Assembly (NCBI GenBank): GCA_948474755.1
Contig: CAOLHI010000610.1
Span: 62,001-126,000 of the forward strand
DNA from: Ctenosaura bakeri
Lineage: Eukaryota; Chordata; Lepidosauria; Squamata; Iguanidae
Reading direction: 5' to 3'
DNA: 64,000 nucleotides
Below the pieces are notes generated by a model that was not told the DNA's origin, ran no database searches, and saw only the letters and a list, made by a program, of their open reading frames with translations. Positions 48,451 through 56,656 of the stretch are shown here, piece after piece (position 1 is the stretch's first letter; the number at the start of each line of letters is the position of its first letter). The translations under genes and the position numbers were made by a program.

Positions 48451-50618
48451 CTGAACTTCTGAAGTCTGAAAGCTAGCTGCGTTTTAGGGTGCTGGAAAAC
48501 TGATGTGGGAGCAGTCAATTGCAGTGTTAATTGTATCCCTCCATCTATCTCCAACCTATGTTTTTGTAAATAAACTGAAATATTAAAAATGACAAGAGGT
48601 AACTCATAAATGTAAGGAAAACAAGTCTGGACAAGTGTTATATTGCTGAAATTTCTCATGTTGCTTGGAGAATTGGGGCTCACATAACAAGAAGACAGAG
48701 TCACACAACTGGAAGGGATCAAAAAGCTGTTAGCACATGTTTCCAACTCAAGGGTAAGACCATCTATGCATCAGGTTCACATAAGTCTGTCTATAAGATC
48801 CAGAAAAGAAGTGTGACTGTGACACAAGAAGGAGAGGTACTGGAAAACATGTTTCAGAGTGCAAAGGGGCCTATGCCAAGGTACTCAAAATAGAAAAGGC
48901 AGCCCACTCCCAATCAGTCAGAATCCAAACAAGAACAAAGATTCCAGCTCTCCCAGTGTCCCGTTCCTTATTGTGGCAGCTCCACTTTAAAGCTGGAGAT
49001 AATGATGTGGGAAATACAAAGGCCTGTATACATGCAGAAGACTCAGCCACAGCACTACATAGTGAAGAGACTATCACTGAATGCTCCCCAGTTTTTTCCC
49101 CCTCAACTCCCTGCAAGCCATAGATTAGCACATCTCAGAAAATTTAGCCATGCCCTGCTTGTGCTTGTTTTTTTTTTTGCTATATAAGGGATCATGAGAA
49201 ACAATGTTCAATACCTACAGACTGAAGTGGTAGAATCCATTCAACAACTTCATCCCCATGTTACCCTGATTTCTGGGGCCCGGGAGGGACACCTCAATGT
49301 GCTCACAATGGGGAATGGGAATTAGCAAGAGCACCGCTAACAATACAAGAGGCAGGGCAACCTAGCAAGATCTTGAACCCAGTGTCTATGGGGTCAGGCT
49401 GAGTCAAGGAGCAAACAGAAGTAAATAATAATTGTTGTTTTTATTGATGTATAGCACAGTCAAACACGTGTATGCAACACACTCACACAGACCTATTGAA
49501 ATAAAAGTAGGAGTTGGATAGAGGGCTTTTAAGAGGAGGTTTTGCATGGGAAATACTACACCTGTCCTGAAGCCTGGGTAGTCTGAGGAAGGAGTTTGTG
49601 GAAGTGGAGATTCTCAGCACGAGGAGCTGAGGGGAGGGCTCGCTCAATGAAGCAACAGCAAGGCGGGATGGAAGCCAAGAGCGATCCAAAGAAGCGCTCA
49701 AAATCAGGGGGTCTTATAGGGGGAAATGTGCCTGTAAGCTAGATCGTTCCTGGGGAATACAGTGGGTTTCGGGCTGGAGACAAAGCCTCCAAAAGGTCAG
49801 TATTTTGCATGATTGAGTTAAGACAGCGTTGTCAATAGAGCAGACAGTATGCAAACGCGGAGTGCTTGACAGTTGAGTATTCGGCTTGTCAAGCTGCCTG
49901 CTCGGGGCAGGGAGTCTTTTGTAAACAACGTCCATACATAATGTGATCTTAAAGAGTACTTGCCTGGAGGTCTCCTAAAGAGGCAGTCTGGCTAGTACTG
50001 GCCTGCCTGGATCTGTTTTGAATGGCTCAGCTATTTGCGGCCATGCCTGTGTACGTGCTTGTCCGGGGGCCTCACAAGCACGTGGACAGGAAGGAGTAAA
50101 GAAGGCCAAATTATTGATATCAAATGATATCTAATATCCCACAAGTCCGGGCTAGAAACTACGGTAACACCCATTTACCTCATTCTGCTGCCTCTGTAGA
50201 TTAGGCCTAGCAATCACATAACGCTGCAAACAGAGTTTAAAAAAAAAAGCAGCTTGGAAACCTAATTCTGGACTACAATTCCCAGACTGTTCTAGTTGGC
50301 ATGGCCACTATAGTTCTGGGAGTTATAGCTGAAAAGGGAAAGTTTTCAAACTCTGATCCAGTGTTTTGTTCCTGCAGTATGTGGAACAGGGCATGCTGTT
50401 CCCATCAGAAGATTACAGATATATCTCAGTTAACAAAGTAGTTGTGTTCCTGGCTATTATTTCTTTAGCGGAACATTTGGTACTAAAGAGAGAAATAACA
50501 CACACCACAACAAAAGAATAGCAGTTCAACATGTTTTAGCAAACTTTTTTCCCCCAAAACTAACAATGAACAGGTTGCTTACCTGTAACTGTGGTTCTTC
50601 GAGTGGTCATCTGTGCCA

Positions 50619-50753
50619 TCATACACTAGGAGCTTTAGCGCCTGCGCGGTAGCGTTCGGAAACTTCTAGAGCTTGTTCGCTTGGCGGGAACCCCTCCCCC
50701 ACGCCGGTACTGCGCATGCTCCTCCCGCCGAGCAACGGTCTCTCCTCAGTTCT
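50619..50753 (+). repeat. Left inverted terminal repeat core of the young DIRS element
   Basis: 135 bp identical by eye to the reverse complement of 56,497-56,631. The outer terminus (50,569-50,618) is not shared with the right end; its complement appears in the internal complementary region. Confidence 0.95.
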
Positions 50754-50807
50754 GTCGTCCGCCGTAGAACCTACAGGGACCTGAGAAAGAGGGGAGGAAG
50801 GGCGGGT

Positions 50808-50904
50808 GTGTATGATGGCACAGATGACCACTCGAAGAACCACAGTTACAGGTAAGCAACCTGTTCTTCTTCTTCGTGGTCTCTGTGCCTTCATACACTA
50901 GGAG
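50808..50904. repeat. DIRS internal complementary region
   Basis: Positions 50,808-50,865 are the reverse complement of the left terminus (50,569-50,626). Positions 50,866-50,904 are the reverse complement of the right terminus (56,656 to about 56,619). Thus the two element ends meet inside the element, in the arrangement thought to template completion and circular joining of DIRS cDNA. The + strand contains 'ttacaggtaagcaa', a consensus-like splice donor. Confidence 0.9.
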
Positions 50905-50940
50905 ACTGTGTAGCTTACCGGTCGGACGGCGGGTCAGGTC

Positions 50941-51990
50941 CTACAGCACGGAAGCCAACACCTCACGTCCAAACCGGGCATCTCTGCGCGACCGGCAGTC
51001 GAGCCTGTAGTGGCGCACGAAGGTCGATGGTTGGGACCAGGTCGCCACACGGCAGAGTTCATGCAGGTCAACTCCTCGCAGGAGGGCCGCAGAAGTAGCC
51101 ACAGCTCTGGTGGAGTGGGCTCGAAGCAGGACTGGCGGAGGCTTCCTCGCGAGCTCATACGCCAGTTCAATAGTCCTTACCACCCACTTGGAGAAGCGCT
51201 GGGTGGAGCACTTTTAGGCCCCTCCGACGTCGCCCATAGCAAACAAAGAGATGCGGCGTCTGTCGGAAGGAAGCAGTCCTGTCCTTGTAGAAAGCCAATG
51301 CCCGACGCACGTCCAGGGAGTGGAGGGACCGCTCCAACGGTGTCGTCGGGTTCGGGAAGAAGGCAGGCAGGATGATGTCCTGGTTGAGATGGAAACTGGA
51401 CACCACCTTTGGCAGGAACGAGATGTCAGGTCTCAGGACCACCTTGTCCCTGTGGAAGACCATGAAGGGCTCATCGGAACGAAGAGCTGTGATCTCACCC
51501 GCTCGCCTCGCTGAGGTCACCGCTACCAGGAAGGCGGTTTTCATTGTCAGGAGCCTGTCATCCGAGGTCGCCATCGGCTCGAAGGGCGGCTTCGTCAACT
51601 GCGAGAGCACCAGCGAGAGGGACCACGGCGGTAGCGGCGGCGATACCGGCGGGTAGAGATGGTGAAGTCCCTTCAGGAACCGCTTAACGGTATCGTTCCT
51701 GAAGAAGGCCGAGGCAGCAGATCGTGGCGGTTGGTATGCCACGATCGCGGAGAGATACACCTTCAGGGATGGAAACGCCAGACCCTGTTGCCGGAGGTGC
51801 AGGAGGAAGTGCAGGACGGTCGAGAGCCCCGCGGGCGATACCGGCTCACTCCTCTCGTTAGCGAAGGTCAGGAAGCGTCGCCACTTGTATTGATAGTTGC
51901 GACGGGTGGATTCCTTCCTGGCCGCGACGAGGACGGTACCGAGCACGGGATCGTCTAGTGCGATATCCTCCAGGCATGGAGGGCCAGGCG
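50941..51990 (-). pseudogene. DIRS tyrosine recombinase, one frame break
   Basis: The recombinase joins element DNA to the genome. The amino part (about 51,973-51,213) reads RRNYQYKWRRFLTFANE (core-binding), FLKGLHHLYPPVSPPLPP, then the first catalytic Arg in TSARRAGEITALRSD. The frame then runs into HPALLQVGGKDY and a stop, while the other frame continues correctly as STQRFSKWVVRTIELAYELA, with H and R in LLRAHSTRAVATSAAL (about 51,115) and the nucleophile in TFVRHYRLD (about 51,008). So R, H-x-x-R and Y are all present but split by a one-base-type shift near 51,215, with a TAA beside it. A sequencing error is possible; its start overlaps the end of the RT ORF. Confidence 0.85.
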
Positions 51991-53868
51991 TGGCAGGTCC
52001 GGATGGAGGACTCGGCCGCCGGAGTGGGAGAGCAGGTCCGGTGTCGGTGGCAACCGGAGCAGGTCGTCTCGCGCGGCTTGTAGCAGGGGTGCGAACCAAT
52101 GTTGCCTCGGCCAGTACGGGGCTACCAGGATCGCGTCGGCTCGGTCGGCGAGGATCTTCGATATCGTCTGGCCGAGCAGCGGGAACGGCGGGAACGCGTA
52201 GAGGAGTTCCCCGGTCCACGGAAACTGGAAAGCGTCCCCGATGGAGGCACGATCGTGGCCCGCTCTGGAACAGAATCGGCGACACTTCGCGTTTTCCCTG
52301 GTCGCGAAGAGGTCGATCGATGGTTCGCCCCAGCGGTCCCGAATCAGTCTGAACGCCTCTCCGGAGAGAGACCATTCGTGATGGGATGAGGTGTCTCTGC
52401 TGAGGGCATCTGCCGTGGTGTTCTCCTGCCCGGCCAGGTGAACCGCCACGGGATGCGTGTGCAGGCGAATGCACCATTCCCACAGGCCGAGCGCGATGTC
52501 GAGCAGGGTCGTGGAATGAGTCCCACCTTGTCTGTTGATGTAGCAGACGGCGGTGGTGTTGTCCGTCAGAATCAGGACCGTGCGCCCCGCCACGGCATGG
52601 CGGAACGCCCGTAGGGCTTTCCAGACGGCGAGCAGCTCCAGCGCGTTGATATGGAGAGCGGTCTCGTCGTCGGTCCATCTGTCGCGGACTCTGAGATCGC
52701 CGCAGTGGGCACCCCATCCATACAGGGAGGCGTCGGTCGTTACCGTCACCTTCGGTGTCGGCTGTTGGAAAGGCATCCCTGACATGAGATTGCGTCGCGA
52801 CTGCCACCATCGGAGGGATGAGCGGACGTCTCCCGGCAGCTGCAGTCGGAGTGTCTGTTCGTCTCGCAGGGGGTCGAATATGCGGACGAACCAGTGTTGA
52901 AGAGGTCTTGCTCTCAGCCTGGCGAGATATGTCACAGCGGTCGTCGCAGCCATGTAGCCCAAGAGCTGCTGGACGCTTCTCGCAGATAACGTCGGGGCCG
53001 TACGAGCGTGAGCGGCGGCCCGGATCAAGGTTTGTGCTCGAGACTCTGGTAGGTACGCCCTGGCGGAGGTCGAGTCGAGCGTCGCCCCGATGAAGTCCAA
53101 GACCCTCGCCGGCTCGAGGTGGGACTTCTTCGGATTCACTCGTAGACCAAGGCGGGTCAGGAGTGACAACGTCACGTGGACGTCGTGGTAAAGTCTCTGT
53201 TTGCAGGACGCCACCAACAGCCAATCGTCGAGGTAGGGGAAGACGGAAGCGCCCTTCGTCCGCAGGTAGGATACCACCGGGGCCATGCACTTGGTGAAGA
53301 CCCTTGGGGCAGTCGAGAGTCCGAACGGCAGCACCTTGTACTGGTAACAGGTGTCGTCGACTGCGAAGCGGAGGTACCGTCTGTGCTGCGGGCGAATGGC
53401 GATATGGAAGTATGCGTCTCGGAGATCGATGGAGGCGAACCAGTCCCCTCGATGTAGGAAGGGTAGGATCGACGGTATCGTGACCATCTTGAACCTCTTG
53501 GGGCGGATGTAGTAGTTCACTCCTCTGAGGTCTAGGATCGGCCGGAGGGTACCGTCGGCTTTCGGTACCGTGAAGTACCTGGAGAAGAAGCCGGTGGTCT
53601 TGGCCTCTTGCGGGAGCCGCTCGATCGCCCCTTTCTGGAGGAGGGATTGTATCTCTTCCAGGAGGGCCGGACTCGACGGCGTGGAGTAATAAACGCCGCG
53701 AGGAGGAATATCGAGAAACTCGATGGCGTAGCCAAGATGGACGATGGAAAGTACCCAAGAGTCCGTAGTGACATACTGCCACTCCGCTAGGTGTCGAGCG
53801 AGAGTCGGTCGGTCTCCGAGCGCTGATGGTAGGCTGAAGAGTGGGTATTGGTGGGTCCTGCCAGACAC
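51955..53868 (-). CDS. DIRS reverse transcriptase / RNase H / methyltransferase-like ORF
   Basis: 637 codons without a stop. RT (about residues 50-290): SIDLRDAY with the first catalytic Asp at 148, LPFGLSTAP at 180-188, and YLDD at 212-215. RNase H (about 375-490): D379 in TTDAS, E411 in NALELLAV, D436 in TDNTTAV and D487 in TTADALSR, a full catalytic set. Residues 500-600 resemble the DIRS methyltransferase-like domain, with LYAFPPFPL near 557-564. The first codon given here is GTG and the first ATG is codon 128, inside the RT, so this frame is probably entered from gag or upstream rather than at its own start. Upstream codons stay open for at least 80 nt past 53,868. Confidence 0.9.
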   Translation of the reverse strand: MSGRTHQYPLFSLPSALGDRPTLARHLAEWQYVTTDSWVLSIVHLGYAIEFLDIPPRGVYYSTPSSPALLEEIQSLLQKGAIERLPQEAKTTGFFSRYFTVPKADGTLRPILDLRGVNYYIRPKRFKMVTIPSILPFLHRGDWFASIDLRDAYFHIAIRPQHRRYLRFAVDDTCYQYKVLPFGLSTAPRVFTKCMAPVVSYLRTKGASVFPYLDDWLLVASCKQRLYHDVHVTLSLLTRLGLRVNPKKSHLEPARVLDFIGATLDSTSARAYLPESRAQTLIRAAAHARTAPTLSARSVQQLLGYMAATTAVTYLARLRARPLQHWFVRIFDPLRDEQTLRLQLPGDVRSSLRWWQSRRNLMSGMPFQQPTPKVTVTTDASLYGWGAHCGDLRVRDRWTDDETALHINALELLAVWKALRAFRHAVAGRTVLILTDNTTAVCYINRQGGTHSTTLLDIALGLWEWCIRLHTHPVAVHLAGQENTTADALSRDTSSHHEWSLSGEAFRLIRDRWGEPSIDLFATRENAKCRRFCSRAGHDRASIGDAFQFPWTGELLYAFPPFPLLGQTISKILADRADAILVAPYWPRQHWFAPLLQAARDDLLRLPPTPDLLSHSGGRVLHPDLPRLALHAWRISH

Positions 53869-53869
53869 G

Positions 53870-56322
53870 TCAAAACCGAGACTTTGTCTCGGAGGAGGAC
53901 TTCTTCGACGAAGGCGGGCGCCGCCTAATCGTGCGTCTGGCCGATGAGCCGGAGGACGGTCTCGACTGTCCAGACTGGGCCGAACGCTGGAACGACGAGG
54001 TGGAAGATCGTCGCCAGGATGGTCGGAAGGTGGAGGCCCTGCGGGCCTGCGTGGCCGGCTGCAGCCCGATCTTTTTTGCGGTCAGTCTCGCCTTGACGAG
54101 ATTGTCCAAAGCTTCGTCTGTGGACGAATTGAATAGGCCTTCACCGTCGAAGGGGAGATCTTCAATCCTCCTTCTGGTGTCCTCCTGGATGTCGGCCGGT
54201 CGCAGCCAAGCGTGGCGGCGGAGGCCGATGGATCCCGCCATGACCCGGGAGGCGATCTCCACTGCGTGCCGGGAGGAGGCCATCTGGTGCCGAGCGATGG
54301 AGATAGCCTCATTGAAGATCACGGAGGAGGCTTGGCGGATGTCCTCCGGTACCGCTTCCATCGCTGGTTGCAGGCGATCGAGCACCTTCTTCAGGTATGC
54401 CGCGAGGCAAGCCTGAGTGTTGGACAGCCTGATCTGCAAGGAGGCAGCCGAATAGAACCTCCTTGCGTAGGCGTCCAACTTCCTGCCCTCCTTGTCCGGC
54501 GGGGTGGTGTGTTGCCTGCCGGAGCCTTTCGTCTGCGCGGACTCGACGACCACAGAGTTCGGTGCAGGGTGATTAAATAGATAACCGGCGTTATCCTTCT
54601 GCACCCTGTAGAGGTGTTCTAACCGCTGCGGTATCGGCTGAGCCGAGGCCGGTCTATCCCAGGCGGCCTTCACCAGTCTGGATACCCGGGGCAGGAGAGG
54701 CAGCGGGGCCGTGGAAGGTCGCTTCTCCTCGAAAACGGAGAAGGCTGGATCGTCATCCTCCGGCTCCGCATCGGCGATCTTAAGGCCGAGGGTAGTGGCC
54801 ATGCGGAGCAGCATCGCAGAGAACTGGTGGACGTCCTCTGGAGCAGAATCTGGGATCGGGTCCCCGAATCCCAACGGAGGAGACTCCTGAGAGGCCGCTT
54901 CAGACACCTCAGACTCCGCACTCGAGTCGTACGACTCCGAGCTCGGTGAGTCCTCTCGCCGCTCGCTCTCCGGCTCCTTCGTAGTCGCCGCAGGAGTTGC
55001 CTTCCTAGGCTTCTCCGCAGCCGGGGCGGTGGTAGCAGCAGCGTCCCGCTTGGGATGGCTGACCACGGACTTCACCCTCTTGGTGGTGACCGGGGTAGTC
55101 TGGCAGGCTGACGTCGTCGTAGCCCGCTCAGTCACCACCGACTCTGTAGGGCGCGTCGCCGTTGCCGTGACCCTAGGAGGTGGCGATATCGCCCGATACC
55201 GTGGTGAAGGCTCCCTCGCCCTATGATATCGAGGGGAGGGAGAGCGGCTGAAGGAGCGGCGGTCCGACGGAGATCGGCTTCGGCGTCGACGGTACCGAGC
55301 CTCGTCCCCTCTAGGCGAGCGCGATTCGCGCTGTCGACGAGGTGACCGGGACCTCCGGAAGGTCTCCCAGCGACTCGGGCCACGATGGTACCGATCCCGG
55401 TACGATGGCGAATGCGACCGATAGGAGGCCGGGCGCTCTCTCCACTCAGATTCCCTCGCGTACCTGGCCACGTAGGACGCCGAGGTGTATCTGGAGGCAG
55501 ACGAGCGAGGTTGTTCCTCTCTTGTCTCCCTCGGAGGCGGCGAGGCCACCGGACGCTCGGAAGAGCGGGACCGGGACCTGAAGGAGGTCGAACGCCGCTC
55601 CGGAGAAGCAGAGGGCTCTCTCTGCTGCAGGTCGGCCGACCTGCGACGGCTAAGAGGGCGGTGGCGCTCCTCCACCAGGGTTGGAGGGTCTGCCACAGGC
55701 GAGTCCGGGCGCTGTTGGGGAACGTCCTCGATCTCATCCTCCGAGAGGTCGACGGACTCGCCTCGCCCTTTGGAAGGCTGCTGAGTAGGAGGAGGAGTAG
55801 GAGGTTGAGCGTCCCCAGCCGGGGAGCGCTTCTTTTCCTTCTTCTTCTTCTTCTTCTCCTTCTCCTTGCCCTTGCCTCCGTCCGGAGCAGGGCGCTTTTT
55901 TGCAGGCGTCTCCGTAAGGGGAGCCTCAGCCTTCCTCGCCGTCGAGGATCCTTTAGCTGACTTGGCAGCCGCCGACAGCTTCGGGATCCTCGGTAACGCC
56001 GAGATCGGCGTTTCGCCGGTACCGAGCCCGATACCGACGAGGTGGACGGAACGGCAGCCGCCGATACCGTCGATGGCGTGGTCGTCTTCTTGTCGGCCAT
56101 CTTGGAAGTGGAGGTCTCGTCTATCGCCCGCAGAGACTGCTCCCAACAAAAAGACTTGAGTCTCGCGGAGCGGTTGCGAAGAGTTTGGGGAGTGAAATCC
56201 CTACAAATTTGGCAAGTCCGGATATTGTGGGACTCGCCCAAACAGAAGAGACACTCCTTATGGCCGTCGTTGAGGGCAACCTTGCGGCCGCAGGACACGC
56301 ACTTCTTAAAGAGCGCGGACAT
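53870..56322 (-). pseudogene. DIRS gag-like structural protein, one frame break
   Basis: ATG at 56,322 opens SALFKKCVSCGRK, with cysteine/histidine spacing C8, C11, H21, C24, C27, H32, C37, C40 (CxxC, HxxCxxC, HxxxxCxxC), a zinc-binding module typical of DIRS gag. After about 100 codons the sensible frame ends and continues in another, which stays open from about 56,050 to the TGA at 53,870. That part has a Lys-rich run (near 55,850), long Arg/Ser-rich stretches (RSRSPSDRRSFSRS type) and an acidic-then-helical carboxy half (LRMATTLGLKIADAEPED; RLSNTQACLAAYLKKVLDR). The break near 56,030 is a mutation, an assembly error or a programmed shift. RS-rich sequence suggests nucleic-acid binding. Confidence 0.8.
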
Positions 56323-56496
56323 AAGACGAAGAAACGCCAAACTCCGAAATCCAAAAAAGACGAAAGCCGAAGGGGGAGTCCGAAAGAGAGGTCAAAGACA
56401 GTCCGAAAGTCCGTAAAACCGTGAAAAAACAGCAAGCCAAGCACGACGTGAGAGGAACAAACTAAAGAACCTTCCGTACGCGGCGGCGGACGAGAA

Positions 56497-56631
56497 AGAA
56501 CTGAGGAGAGACCGTTGCTCGGCGGGAGGAGCATGCGCAGTACCGGCGTGGGGGAGGGGTTCCCGCCAAGCGAACAAGCTCTAGAAGTTTCCGAACGCTA
56601 CCGCGCAGGCGCTAAAGCTCCTAGTGTATGA
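56497..56631 (-). repeat. Right inverted terminal repeat core of the young DIRS element
   Basis: Identical in reverse complement to 50,619-50,753. The outer 25 bp (56,632-56,656, 'aggcacagagaccacgaaga' then 'agaag') is the divergent 5' terminus. Confidence 0.95.
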
Positions 56632-56656
56632 AGGCACAGAGACCACGAAGAAGAAG

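Larger units (their letters stand above)
45966..50568. other. Intergenic spacer left of the young DIRS element
   Basis: No coding exon is supported. Contents are a palindromic repeat (46,676-46,795, 'ctccagatgtccttggactg' facing 'gcagtccaatggcatttgga'), a CT run (47,943-47,988), a CR1/L2-like tail (48,340-48,450) and a short palindrome (50,264-50,335, 'actacaattcccagactgtt' facing 'agttctgggagttatagct'). 48,450-50,260 holds nothing I can name. Confidence 0.5.
50569..56656 (-). mobile_element. Nearly complete DIRS-type tyrosine-recombinase retrotransposon
   Basis: The element is 6.09 kb, GC- and CpG-rich against an AT-rich background. Read from 56,656 leftwards it has: 5' terminus, inverted terminal repeat, gag-like ORF (56,322-53,870), reverse transcriptase-RNase H-methyltransferase-like ORF (to 51,955), tyrosine recombinase (to 50,941), internal complementary region (50,904-50,808), inverted terminal repeat and 3' terminus. 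The two 135-bp repeat cores are identical by eye, so the insertion is recent. As expected for DIRS elements, which integrate by recombinase, no target duplication is seen. Two frame breaks (gag near 56,030; recombinase near 51,215) suggest this copy no longer makes all its proteins. Confidence 0.93.

Noticed and set aside
51955..52900. Plus-strand ORFs such as 51,897-52,352 and 52,553-52,900 inside the DIRS element
   Set aside because: They are antisense shadows of the RT-RNase H frame in very GC-rich DNA, with no domain.
55132..55990. Continuation of the gag amino-terminal frame (Arg-rich, to 55,132)
   Set aside because: Beyond about codon 110 the residues become an Arg/Leu/Pro run typical of an off-frame reading of RS-rich coding DNA, while the other frame reads sensibly.
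50569..56656. Retrovirus or LTR retrotransposon instead of DIRS
   Set aside because: There are no direct long terminal repeats, primer-binding site, protease or DDE integrase. Inverted repeats, an internal complementary region and a tyrosine recombinase define a DIRS element.
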